Shown one piece after another: positions 49,782 to 60,526 of a stretch of DNA of 64,000 nt. Source of the stretch: Bacteroidota bacterium (GTDB taxonomy: Bacteria > Bacteroidota > Bacteroidia > AKYH767-A > OLB10). The translations under genes were made by a program, and so were the position numbers. A model generated the notes under the pieces. That model was not told where the DNA came from. It saw only the letters and a list, made by a program, of their open reading frames with translations, and made no database searches. The stretch is taken from contig JADKJB010000001.1 in assembly GCA_016722525.1 (NCBI GenBank), forward strand, positions 310,001 to 374,000. The letters run 5' to 3'. Numbering within the stretch: position 1 is the stretch's first letter; each line of letters begins with the position of its first letter.

Positions 49782-51292
49782 TTATTCAATCACAAATTTC
49801 TTATTCAACTTTTCTTTGTCTGTTTCAAAATCCACAATATACATCCCTTTGGTAAAAGAAGCACAATTTAAATCTTTGGTAAAATATGGTGAATTTAAAA
49901 CACCACTCTCTGCGTACACTTCTTTCCCTAAAACATCTACCAAGCGTAACCTATATTGTTTTCCTTTTAGCTTATCTGCATTAATAAAGGCTTTCTCCCA
50001 ACCGGGTGCGTAGTACACGTGTAGGGTAGCGTTAGAGCTTATGCTTGCAGGTTCGTTTATGCTGACTAATGTGTCGCAGGGGCTGCCGGCGAGGGCGGGT
50101 AGGTCATAATCAGGGTTGTTTGGAAGGCCGAGATAAGTTCTCTTTCCACCTAAATAAAAACTATAAGGTTGAAAATCACAAGCTGTACCCAAACTATCCG
50201 GTTCATTGACTACTGAAAGGTAAGAATTAAAAACATTCGTCATTGTATCAGCATAGGGAAAGTTAGTTTGCATGCCATTGTTGTACCAGGTAGTTAAGTA
50301 AATTTTATTATCAGGGGCTAGTTTTACCTGGCCAAACTGATTGGTAATGGTATTCGTTTGCCATAATGTATCAGCACTTCCAGGAATGTTAGCCGCTTGC
50401 AAATCGTATTTTATAAACCTGCTGGTGTCCCAGGAACTTGTCGTATAAAAGATATTTCCTGAAGGAGAAAACTGACCGTCCCAGAAATAATGACTGTATG
50501 GTGGTGATTGTTCCGGAAAAACTGTAAACGGATTACTGAGCAAACCTGTACATCTATCAAAATCATATAACTCAAACAACCCGGTTAATGTTAACAAAGC
50601 CATCTTATTTCCGTCCGGTGAAAATTTCATCTTTGCAAAGCCATTTGCAGTACTGGTGCCAATATTTTGAGTTATAGTATTTGAAATTCCGGAAGGAGTA
50701 ATCAAATATTTATATAAAGTATTGTTATTGAAATCCCACCTCTTAAAGACCACCCACCAGTCTCTTCCATTTCCGTGTTTGACAACAGTTAAACCATCTG
50801 TGCATTTAAAGTTTTGAAGTTGAATGTTTTTGGATGACTCCTCCTAATCCACCATTTAAACTCATATCTACTATTAAATAAAACAACCCTTTTATGCTAT
50901 TGCCAGATACGTTTGTTGAAAATACAACATACAGCGAATCTGACCCTGGAAAAGGAATAATAACCGTTTCGTAATACCAAGCTGCCATTACAATAGAATC
51001 TCCATTCTGCATTGTGTTGTGTTGTGAATTGTATATTTCACCATTTTGAAATGGAGGACCTAGAATTGAATAAATATCATCATCATAGCCGGAATAGAAA
51101 AGTAATTGACCATTTGTATCGCAAATACTCGCGCAACTTCCCCGGGAAAGCAATGCAGAAGAGTCATTAACTGGGACTACCCCATTAAAATCGATAGCAG
51201 CACCATGACCAAAAGTCCAAATGTTTCCTCTTTTTTGTGCAAGGACAAAAGGAGGTGAACGTTAAAAACAATATTAGAATATATTTTTTCAT
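49782..51292 (-). CDS. Secreted propeller-like T9SS cargo, copy B of a paralogue pair; two frame breaks
   Basis: About 503 residues after correction. The ATG at 51292 overlaps the stop of the giant beta-helix gene (TAATG). Signal peptide MKKYILILFLTFTSF; removing one base from the run 51247-51250 gives TSFVLAQKRGNIWTFGHGAA, which continues as LLSRGSCASICDTNGQLLFY. A second break at 50827-50831 (net two A's missing or one extra) joins GGVIQK to NIQLQNFKCTDGLTVVKHGN. The shared features with copy A are KHGNGRDWWVV, YDFDRCTGLLSNP, CDFQPYSFYLGGKRTYLGLP and VLGKEVYAESGVLNSPYFTK. Probably a propeller displayed together with the beta-helix protein. Confidence 0.78.
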
Positions 51293-54200
51293 TACCTTAT
51301 GATAGCAATCTTTTTAAAATAAACAATATTAGCTTCATCCGTAACTTTGATAAAATAAATTCCGGGTGCAAAGTCTAGGCTCACTTCCTCTCCTCTGATG
51401 TCACCTGAAATTGACTTTAATAAATTGTTTTTTGTATCATAAAATTCTACCACTTTAAAGGCCGAATTAATACCATTAAGTACCACAAAGTCCTGAGCTG
51501 GATTAGGTACTGCAATAACAGATTGAATTTCTGCAGTATATGTTGGATTAATCATGGTATTGGGAGCAAATAATCTGGAGGATGGAACAGAAGGTTGAAT
51601 TTCCAAAAATAGCATGGAAGCTGCTGTGTATATGACATCACCAGCCTGATACCAATTCATGTAGGCTATGGCTTCCAAAGTGGTGGAATCCGTACCACTT
51701 AAGGAGGAATCAATAGCAAATGTATTCAGATAAATATGGTTCACCGTTTTTTTATTAAATTCAATGTCATTGTCTTCTGAAACAGCATCATTGATACTGA
51801 TAGCGGTTAAGACTGAATCTGGATATACGCTCAATTCATTGACCCGAGCCAACTCTCCAACATTTAACGATTGCATACCGAAATAAAAATTCTGATAGGT
51901 AGTATCGCTCAGTTCATTTAAATAAAGAATACTGGTATCATTTTCCATAGCCAGATAAGTGTTCATCCGTGCATAATATGTATTTTCATCCACATATTCT
52001 GCAAATTCCAGGGAATCATAAACCACATCACCAAAAAGCTCATCCCGAGTTCTTTGATCGGAATAGTCATCGCACACCACTGTTCCAGAGCCAGGAACTC
52101 TCAACAAAATGGAAGTGCTGGCTAACGTTGGATCCGGGTCATATTTTTGGTCACTGGTTTTGTAGTACCAGTTAACTGGATCTATAGGCATAAAACTTCC
52201 GCTTACCCTTAAATCAGAATTTGCATCCAGCCATTGGTTGTCTGTGGGTTGATCACCGCTTCCATCGACTTGAAATTGATCTGTTATGTAAGCACCATAC
52301 AACTCAATGGCATTTTCATATCCAGACATTCTATTATTTCGTAGTAAATTACGTTCACAATGTCCGGTAAAAGTTATGGACCTTGGCAAATTTCTAATTA
52401 CGTTGCAGTTTATGCGGGTATCCCGCGAGTTTTCTATATCAATCCCTCTGAAATTAGTTAAACCAGTGGAGGATACTTCAACATCATTTTCGATGTCAGG
52501 TAATGAATTCGAAAAGTTGTCACCTGTTACAAACGCGCCATCACATCTTTGAAGTCGAATCCCTGCATACAAATCCGATATACCGGGTGTAGCTCCTAAA
52601 TTAAATTTTATACTATTTGGAAAAGGATCATCATTTAAGTCCGAACCTATTCGAATACCGGGAGTATTCATAGCATGTATTCCATATCTAAAATCAGTAA
52701 TTTCATTACTATTAACAAGAGTATTACCCACAACAATGCCTCTTGAATTTTGTATGGTAACGGCAGTATTGTAATAATTGGTACCTACTCCTTTGTTTTG
52801 AAAAGCAGAATTATCAAAGAAGTTTTTAACACCGAAATATCAATATTTGAACTATTATTCAAAACCCTGACACCTATATTTGTATTAGTAAAATAATTCG
52901 ATTCATTAGTGCCTTGCCCTCCAATGGTAATATTTATTCCAGTTGCTGCACTTGAATTTTCCACATTCACAGCTTGGCCAAAGGAATTGCTATGATAGAA
53001 ATTATTTTTATTATAAATATTATCGAAATAATTTCTATAAATAACAACACTACTGTTGTACACGCCAATACCACTAAAAGCATCTGAAAAATAGTTTTTT
53101 GATCCAGTACTTTGTGTACTTATACCTATAGGAAATTCAATGTTTTTGACATTTTCCAGGCGAATATGTTCAAATGGAAAATGTTCCATGAATGGCTCTT
53201 TTGCAATCATCCCGCCTATACAATTGAATTTGCAGCCATAAATGTATGAATTCGCATCCTGATCGTTTTTTAGCAAGACAGATAAATAATTATGATTAAA
53301 TTCAGCGTATCTCAATTTTAAAATGCCATCATCAACCATGATGGCATTTTTTGCTCCTTCTATCAATGTGCCTCTTCCACTTCCTCCATTTCCAGTTGTA
53401 ATATATCCATCAATAATTAACTGTCCGCCCGGTTCAACTACAATACCTTCCCACATGTTTTCACATGCAAACAAATGAGAATTTTCCGGAATTGCATAGG
53501 TAATTGTTAAAACTCCTGAAGAAGCAATCGTAATTTTTTTGTCTGCCAAAATCGCTATTTGACTTCCATTAATAGTTACTGATCCACTAATTGTTACATC
53601 ATCGTCCACAATATACTTATCTGAATAAGTTCCGGTAGTGCATGGTGAACATGTCCATGTTGAAAAGTTCAAGGTAGTATAATCATTACAACTTAGCAAA
53701 TCCGTAAAATCAATATTGGTTCCAATTGAGGCAACAACTTTATTGATTGAATTTGTAAAAGTACACCCCTCAACTTTGAAAGGAATTTCTAAATATAATG
53801 ATTGGTTTCCTGATTTTCTTTCAATCGAATTAATGGAAACAGCTGTGTTTCCGCAACCACCGGTAGATTGATCGGCCAAATTCTGAAACCAGTAGCATTC
53901 AGAACAGAGATTTTCTTTTGATAGCTCTACACTTCCATCCTTGACTAAATTATCGCCGGTAACACTTCCTGTTTTTGGAATGTAAATGTCATCTACATAA
54001 ACCTGCACACCTGCAAAAGCAGTATTGTTCAGAGTAGAATACTCCATATAAATACTGAACGATAAAATGTTTTCAGTTCCATCTGTATGGATGGAATCCA
54101 AGATGTTTGTTGTACCATTAAAAGCAAAACCAGTCAAATCAATTTCCACATATTCCCAACCAGCACCACCTTCTGCAATATCTTCCTCCCACAAAAGTAA

Positions 54201-57200
54201 GCCATTTAAATAGGCTTGCTTTTTAACTCCTGTGGGCGTAATTGGGGTTTCTTGATAGCTATCCTTAATGTTGAAATACAAGATTTTTTCTGCCGCTCCC
54301 TGTACAATAACGGGAATGTGTTGCCAAGCGGAGGCTTTGAAATTATAATCTCCGCTTACAGGAGCCACATCAAAACCCATTACATCTATTCCGTAAAGCC
54401 CCGGTTTGTTGTAACCCGGTATTGTTGTACTGGTTTGATCCGTAATTATTTCTCCTTCGTAATAATAATTTTGATCTGAAATAACATTATTAACTGTTGA
54501 AGGAATGTTTTTATTGGGATTAGGTCTTATGATGTAAGTCAAAACCTGACTTCCAAAAATTCCCGGTTCTGTGGTTATTTTAAAAGAGGTGTTCAAGGCA
54601 ACATATTGCATAAAGGTGTGCTGGGGAGTTGCGGAATGTGTATACGTTGATGGCAATGCAACATTGCTTGTATTGACCAAATTCAGTACCATAGAACTTG
54701 GATAAAAGTTTGAACCCTGCAGCGCCAAACCCGGTTTGTAACTAAAGAAATTATATGTACTTGAAATACCTGAACTTCCGCTCCACACGCAAGATTCTAT
54801 ATAATTTTGAGCGACTCTGGCATATCCACCTTTATTATTAGCATTAAATAATTCTGTGCTATTGGGATCTAAAAAATCGGTCGCAAAAATAGTATTCGAA
54901 ATAGTAATATTGTTGGTTGACACTCCGCCTTTACTACTATCTCTGTTTGGAAATCGTAGTGTGATATTACTTTGACCACTTAATACCACTTTTTTATGGA
55001 AAATACTGTTATCAATAAGTGTAGTAGCTCCTGCAACATCATAAATAGGAATAAGAACAGGATTTGATCCTGTACAGTGGATCCAATCATTTGTATAGCT
55101 AAAAACTTCTGTATTAGGATGTGAAGTTGAGCATTGTGGTTGTGGTAGTGATGTCGGAGTTGTATTTTTTATTCCATAATAACAATTCGCACTAGTGCAA
55201 TTTGGAGGAGTATAACATAAATGATAATCAGAGATTGCTGCGGTGGTTCCGTTTGGTGGCTCATATGCCCTGAATAGATTGTTATTATGCATATTAATAT
55301 CCTCCGAGGAAAAAAATTGCGAAAACGAGCAATTCTCTATTGTCCAATTAATTGGATCTCCCTGACCATCAATAGCTGCTTTACAATCATCGAAAATTGT
55401 ATTCTTAAAATTAACTACTTGTACTTGTTGTGGTAATGGTAAGAGAACTCCTTGTGTCCATACTCCATATCCAATTCCGGTATCTGATCTTCCTTTCACT
55501 TTTTGAATGTAACAATTTTCAATGATTAAATCTTTGGGCGAATCTCTTTTCCATATTCCAGCTTGGCTAAAACATGATACTTCACAATTTTTAATAGTTG
55601 TTGGGAGCATATAATTACCTGCCTGATCCACTAAAATACCTCCACTCAGAAATGTACTTTGGTTGAAATCCTTGAAATTGCAACTTGATCCTCGTATTCG
55701 TAAATTTTGTAGTGTGGAACCCGATTCCATGGCAAACAAATAGATCGATCGCCTCGAAGCATTATCATTAGGTATTAAAATGGCGCTGTGATCCGTAATA
55801 ATCAACGGACAATTCGGTTCCCACCATTTAGGGGAAGTGCTGCCGTTTTTTCCTTCCAACGTAACTCCTGAATAGACTGGAAATGGCAGCTGAATTAAAC
55901 CATTTGGATCTAAGCTATTTACGAAAATATTATTTGTTACTTGAACAGACCCCGATGTGGTAAACGTAAGACAATATCTCAGATCAGATTCATTCTGAAC
56001 ATCGCTACAATTTGGTGCACCGGGGATGGCATTAATATTCCAATAACTGAGTGAAAACTCCAAATAACTTTGAGCTGCATTTGTTGATTGAACACTTCCG
56101 ATGATTCTATTTCCACTTACAATGCCTTTTCCTAAATCCTTCCACTGCGTTCCATTCCATGAAGCCACTTTCACAAAAGTGTCAACCAGAGCGTTTGGTG
56201 TATCCCAGGAAAGGGTAACGTACACTTGTGAAGTCCCAACCTGGCGGTTGAGTTTCCAGTAATTGTTGCGGTTCAAATAACCTAAGGTGCTTTCTCTGCT
56301 TGATGTATTTACCGATACCGAATCCTCCAAATATTCACCCGTAAATTCACTGGTGGTGGTTGAAGGGGCGCTGATTTCGATGGGTCGGTAGCTGGCATTT
56401 CTTCCTACCGGATACGCGAAGGCTGTGTTCCCTATTTTCTTGACCGGTCCACTCACAAAACTGTTACTGCTGGCACCACTTTCTTTTGAACCAGCCTTCA
56501 TGGTCAGCAAATTTGTGGCTGTTGTGATCAAATTCCCACTCACAAAAAACAGTGTATCATCCACACTCAAAGTCGTATTGGCTGTTACCTGGTTGGCGCT
56601 TTTGTTAATAGACAGTTTTTTAAACGCGTAGTTGTAACTCCCGTTTAAGGATTGTGCCGTATCGCCTGCTAAAGTCACCTTGCCGGTGGAGGTGTTAAAT
56701 ACCACTTTGTTGCTGTTGCTAGTTAGGTTCTTGTAAAAATAGTTATTTCCTGTGTAACAAACCTGCACATCCTGGCCGGTGGAGTTAAAAGATACATGGT
56801 CGCTGTACACATCGGCTTCGGTGGCACTTAATCTGAGTCGACCTGAGGAGCCGTTGTTGGCAAAGCTTGTCGCTCCGTTATAAGTGTTGTTGCCATCGCT
56901 ATGGCAATTTGCTGTTCCTGTTTTTGTAAAAGTGGTAGCACTGTTAAAAACGTCATCTTTTAGTAAAAAGCCCCCTGCGCTCAGAGTCAGGTTGCCATTA
57001 AATTCGCACCCTACCAGATTCACTATCGCCGTGCCTGTGAGGGTGAGTGTTTGGGCCGTAGTTCCGATTTGCTTTAGCTTTTTTAGTGTTAAATAATCCG
57101 CTCCAAAGCCCCCCGATCCAATGCTGATAGTTTTGCCACTGGCCAAAACCGATACACCTCCACCATTGCCAAATGCCACACCACCATTACCGGTACTGCT

Positions 57201-57841
57201 TATTGTAACGTTCGCATTATAAAATGAGGTGTCGCCATTGGCCAAATACACCTCTTTGCTAGCATGGTTGGTGATGGTCACAGGCCCATTAAAAAATCGT
57301 TGGTAGAAGAGCCCATCGTAAAATAAAAAACGCCTGAATGGGTAATCGTCAAGCTGTCCTCAAAAATATTACTTCCTGTTCCGGTAGTGTTACTGGTTCC
57401 CGAGCTAACCAGTACCACCGGCTTTAAAAACACTCCACCGTTCATGTGGTAATAGCCGCAGCTGGCTTCAATCCTGGCATTAATAGTAGCACCTCCAAAA
57501 TGGCATAACGAGCCCGAAATATTCAAGTTTCCGTTGCTTACCAATCCTCCATTAAAATAGGTCACACCGGTTGTGGTTAATGTATAAGTCCCTAAGTCTA
57601 GGGTGTCGCCATTGATGGTGAAATTAGCTACCGTTCGGTTTTGATCGAGCACCAAATTGTTGGGAGCATTGCTGTTGAGCGTTATAAAATCGGCTACTCC
57701 CGGAATAATCCCACTGGACCAATTCCCAGCTGTATTCCAATTAGAGCTACTAGTGCCGGTCCAAATATAAGAGGCTGATAATAAGTGCGTTACGCTACTC
57801 AGCACCAGTAGCATTGTGGTGAGTATATATTTTGTTTGCAT
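51292..57841 (-). CDS. Giant beta-helix surface protein with T9SS sorting domain; two frame breaks
   Basis: About 2,180 residues. Signal peptide TKYILTTMLLVLSSVTHLLS, then the SYIWTGTSSSNWNTAGNWSSG motif typical of autotransporter-like beta-solenoids. Gly/Asn/Thr/Ser-rich beta-strand repeats follow, then a parallel beta-helix region with Asn-ladder turns (IENCSFSQFFSSEDINMHNNN), a middle carbohydrate-binding-like part (IDLTGFAFNGTTNILDSIHT), a second beta-helix region, and the type A domain (IAVPNPAQDFVVLNG...FAPGIYFIKVTDE). One extra T in the minus-strand run at 57291-57296 joins NDFFNGPVTITNHASKEV. One more base at 52835-52837 joins IDI-S-GVKNFFDNSAFQNKGVG. Probably an adhesin or glycan-binding filament. 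Its stop overlaps the next start. Confidence 0.8.
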
Positions 57842-57931
57842 GAGGATTAATTTTTATTGTTGAGTATAAATGGTTGTTTGCAATTTTTTTTTGTGCTAGA
57901 GGTTGCTAATAAGCAGCTATTCGCCTATCGG

Positions 57932-58384
57932 TTAATTGGATATAAACTCATACCAATCACTCCAGGTACCGGCCTGGTTTTTTAAGCGCACCTTTGAATT
58001 GTACACCAGCTGCTCGGTAAGGGCTCCCAGGCCCAAATGCACCAGCAGTCCGGTGCGGGTAAAGGTGAGTGTGCCTGTGGGTGATTGATCCACCTCAAAG
58101 GTGTGACTGAACACATCCGTCAAATTTGCTTTTGTTCCTATTGCCACCTCTATTTGGGTGCAATTGGAATCGGGCAGTGCGACAAAGAAAAGGCCCGTTC
58201 CATTTTCGATGGTAAAGGTGGCATCGGTGGCCGCCTGGCTGTGTATTTGCAGAGAGCTACAACAAAATAAAATTAAAAATAAAATTGTTTTTTTTAACAG
58301 CTGTGTGTGGTGGAATGTGCTGTTTGTGAAAATAGCAATGCGCCTTTTTTCTTTGCTTGAAAGAATTTGTTGTTGGGTGACCAT
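57932..58384 (-). CDS. Small secreted protein upstream of the beta-helix gene, unknown function
   Basis: About 150 residues from the Met at 58384 (MVTQQQILSSKEKRRIAIFT), with the hydrophobic signal KKTILFLILFCCSSLQIHSQ somewhat inward, so a later start near LLKK is possible; no ATG is seen there. The mature part has about 100 residues in beta-strand pattern: TDATFTIENGTGLFFVALPD, EVAIGTKANLTDVFSHTFEV, TGLLVHLGLGALTEQLVYNS. It looks like a single immunoglobulin-like or Fn3-like domain. It is encoded 90 bases before the giant beta-helix gene on the same strand and is probably part of the same operon. Function unknown. Confidence 0.65.
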   Translation of the reverse strand: MVTQQQILSSKEKRRIAIFTNSTFHHTQLLKKTILFLILFCCSSLQIHSQAATDATFTIENGTGLFFVALPDSNCTQIEVAIGTKANLTDVFSHTFEVDQSPTGTLTFTRTGLLVHLGLGALTEQLVYNSKVRLKNQAGTWSDWYEFISN

Positions 58385-58824
58385 GGTAGTTAAATTAAAA
58401 GTTTTTCCTGGTTCTGGTATATAAGTACTATAAAACATTCCATAATGCTGCATTAAAAAACAGCACCTATTCTTCACTCAAAAATTCACTGCATCGGGGG
58501 GAATTCAGTTAATTCTAAACAGCTGCTTTCCGCAGTAAAAGCATTGGAAAGCGAAATTAAAAACATACTTACATTTTAGCACCGAAATGTATTTCAAATG
58601 TATATTGAATTTTTATACCCAAAAAAAAAAAAATCGGGATAGTTATGAACAGGTTATGAACAAGACTTAAAGACTGTTGACATTCACTTTGATTTATTAA
58701 ACATCCTAACATTGAAAGTTCACAGAATTTTTTCTGAAAAACTTGGTCAAAAAAATCTATTGGAAGGATTAACTACTGATAATCAATCGCTTTTGAAAAT
58801 CAATCAGATTTGTATCTTTGCAGC
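58385..58824. other. Intergenic region between divergent genes
   Basis: No gene is seen apart from the possible 5' extension of the small secreted gene. It contains an A13 run (58621-58633), two tandem copies of GTTATGAACA (58642-58651 and 58653-58662), and the promoter element of glyS (58813-58820). Confidence 0.55.
58813..58820 (+). promoter_or_regulatory. Candidate -7 promoter element of glyS, four bases before the ATG
   Basis: TATCTTTG, an exact match to TAnnTTTG. Only four bases (CAGC) lie between it and the start codon at 58825, so transcription from it would give a leaderless or nearly leaderless mRNA. Confidence 0.5.
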
Positions 58825-60369
58825 ATGGCAACAAATAACGACGACCTCTTTAAAAACCTGGTTTCTCACTGCAAAGAATATGGGTTTATATTTCAATCGA
58901 GTGAAATTTACGATGGACTCAGCGCTGTGTATGACTACGGCCAGTATGGTGCAGAGTTAAAAAAAAACATACGTGATTATTGGTGGAAATCCATGGTGCA
59001 GATGCATGAAAATATTGTTGGAATTGATTCTGCTATTTTTATGCACCCTACCACCTGGAAAGCGTCGGGGCACATAGATGCTTTCAATGATCCATTGATA
59101 GATAACAAGGATTCCAAAAAAAGATATCGTGCCGATGTGTTGATTGAAGATCATGTTTCAAAAATCGAATCTAAAATTGACAAAGAAGTAAATAAAGCAC
59201 GTGAAAAATTTGGTGTTTCTTTCGAAGAGCAACAATTTCGAACTACTAATTCCAGGGTGGTTGAAAATCAGAAAAAGATAGATGCGATAAACGAACGTTT
59301 TAAAACTGGAATGGATGCATCGGACATGAATGCCATCCGTGAATTAATAATCGACCTCGAAATTGTTTGTCCTGTTTCAGGAACACGCAACTGGACCGAA
59401 GTGCGTCAATTTAATCTGATGTTCTCCACACAAATGGGATCGGTGAGTGAAGATGCGAGTACTTTATATTTACGTCCTGAAACCGCACAAGGTATTTTTG
59501 TAAATTTTTTGAATGTTCAGAAAACCGGCAGGATGAAAATTCCATTTGGAATTGCACAAACAGGCAAGGCTTTCCGTAACGAAATTGTAGCGCGTCAGTT
59601 TATTTTCCGTATGCGGGAATTTGAACAGATGGAAATGCAGTTTTTTGTAAAACCCGGCACCGAAATGGAGTGGTACCAGCATTGGAAAGAGGCTCGCATA
59701 AAATGGCATTATTCGTTAGGCTTCCCTGCCGGAAAACACCGTTTTCACGATCATATTAAACTAGCACACTACGCCAACGCTGCCTGTGACATTGAATTTG
59801 AATTTCCTTTTGGATTTAAAGAATTAGAAGGCATTCACTCCCGTACTGATTTTGATTTAAAAGCTCATGAAACTTTTTCAGGAAAAAAATTGCAGTACTT
59901 CGACCCCGAATTAAATGAAAGCTATGTTCCTTATGTTGTGGAAACATCGATAGGTCTTGATCGTATGTTCCTTTCCGTTATGACACAAGCCTATAAAGAA
60001 GAAAAACTTGAGGATGGTTCTGAAAGGGTTGTTTTAAATATTCCTGTATTTCTGGCTCCGGTAAAAGCCGCCATACTCCCGTTAGTAAAAAAAGACGGAC
60101 TTCCTGAGAAAGCACGCGAAATTATAGATCAATTGAAGTTTGATTACATGTGCCAGTATGATGAAAAAGATTCCATTGGCAAACGCTATCGCCGGCAGGA
60201 TGCTATAGGCACTCCTTTCTGCATTACTGTCGATCACCAATCACTTGAAGACAACACTGTAACCATTCGCTATCGCGACACCATGACACAGGAGCGAATA
60301 GCCATTGATAGGGTCAAAAATACCATTGAAAGCAAAGTGAGTTACAGAGAGACAATTACTGCTTCGTAG
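58825..60369 (+). CDS. glyS: Glycyl-tRNA synthetase (alpha2 type)
   Basis: It charges tRNA-Gly in the cytosol. The 514-residue class II synthetase starts MATNNDDLFKNLVSHCKEYG, followed by FIFQSSEIYDGLSAVYDYG, the characteristic N-terminus of the dimeric eukaryote/Thermus-like form (not the alpha2beta2 E. coli form). Motif 2 is FGIAQTGKAFRNEIVARQFI; motif 3 is VVETSIGLDRMFL. LRPETAQGIFVNF is another family signature. The anticodon-binding domain is at the C-terminus (VFLAPVKAAILPLVKKDGLP). The Met at 58825 is preferred to the one five codons earlier, because family members start there. Transcribed alone. Confidence 0.97.
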   Translation: MATNNDDLFKNLVSHCKEYGFIFQSSEIYDGLSAVYDYGQYGAELKKNIRDYWWKSMVQMHENIVGIDSAIFMHPTTWKASGHIDAFNDPLIDNKDSKKRYRADVLIEDHVSKIESKIDKEVNKAREKFGVSFEEQQFRTTNSRVVENQKKIDAINERFKTGMDASDMNAIRELIIDLEIVCPVSGTRNWTEVRQFNLMFSTQMGSVSEDASTLYLRPETAQGIFVNFLNVQKTGRMKIPFGIAQTGKAFRNEIVARQFIFRMREFEQMEMQFFVKPGTEMEWYQHWKEARIKWHYSLGFPAGKHRFHDHIKLAHYANAACDIEFEFPFGFKELEGIHSRTDFDLKAHETFSGKKLQYFDPELNESYVPYVVETSIGLDRMFLSVMTQAYKEEKLEDGSERVVLNIPVFLAPVKAAILPLVKKDGLPEKAREIIDQLKFDYMCQYDEKDSIGKRYRRQDAIGTPFCITVDHQSLEDNTVTIRYRDTMTQERIAIDRVKNTIESKVSYRETITAS

Positions 60370-60496
60370 GAAGGTTTAAAAACAATTTTATACCAATATC
60401 AAACGTACCATCCGTTTTGGTTTTTAAACAGTTGTTTTAACAATGGTCGGTGTATAAATTGCATTTCTTAGTGTTACAGGCTTAAACTGTAAACCC

Positions 60497-60504
60497 TATT
60501 TTTG
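60497..60504 (+). promoter_or_regulatory. Candidate -7 promoter element of the T9SS cargo gene at 60527
   Basis: TATTTTTG, matching TAnnTTTG, 22 bases before the ATG at 60527. Confidence 0.45.
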
Positions 60505-60526
60505 TTTGACTTTTAAACTAAGAAAA

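Noticed and set aside
2649..57841. Programmed ribosomal frameshifting as explanation of the interrupted genes
   Set aside because: The shifts are in both directions, at unrelated positions and sequences, without slippery heptamers plus pseudoknots, in genes not known for this. Two cancel within one gene. Sequencing error is simpler.
60374..60429. Inverted repeat GTTTAAAAAC / GTTTTTAAAC after glyS as a terminator
   Set aside because: The arms are ten A/T-rich bases with a loop of more than 30 bases, so the hairpin would be weak.
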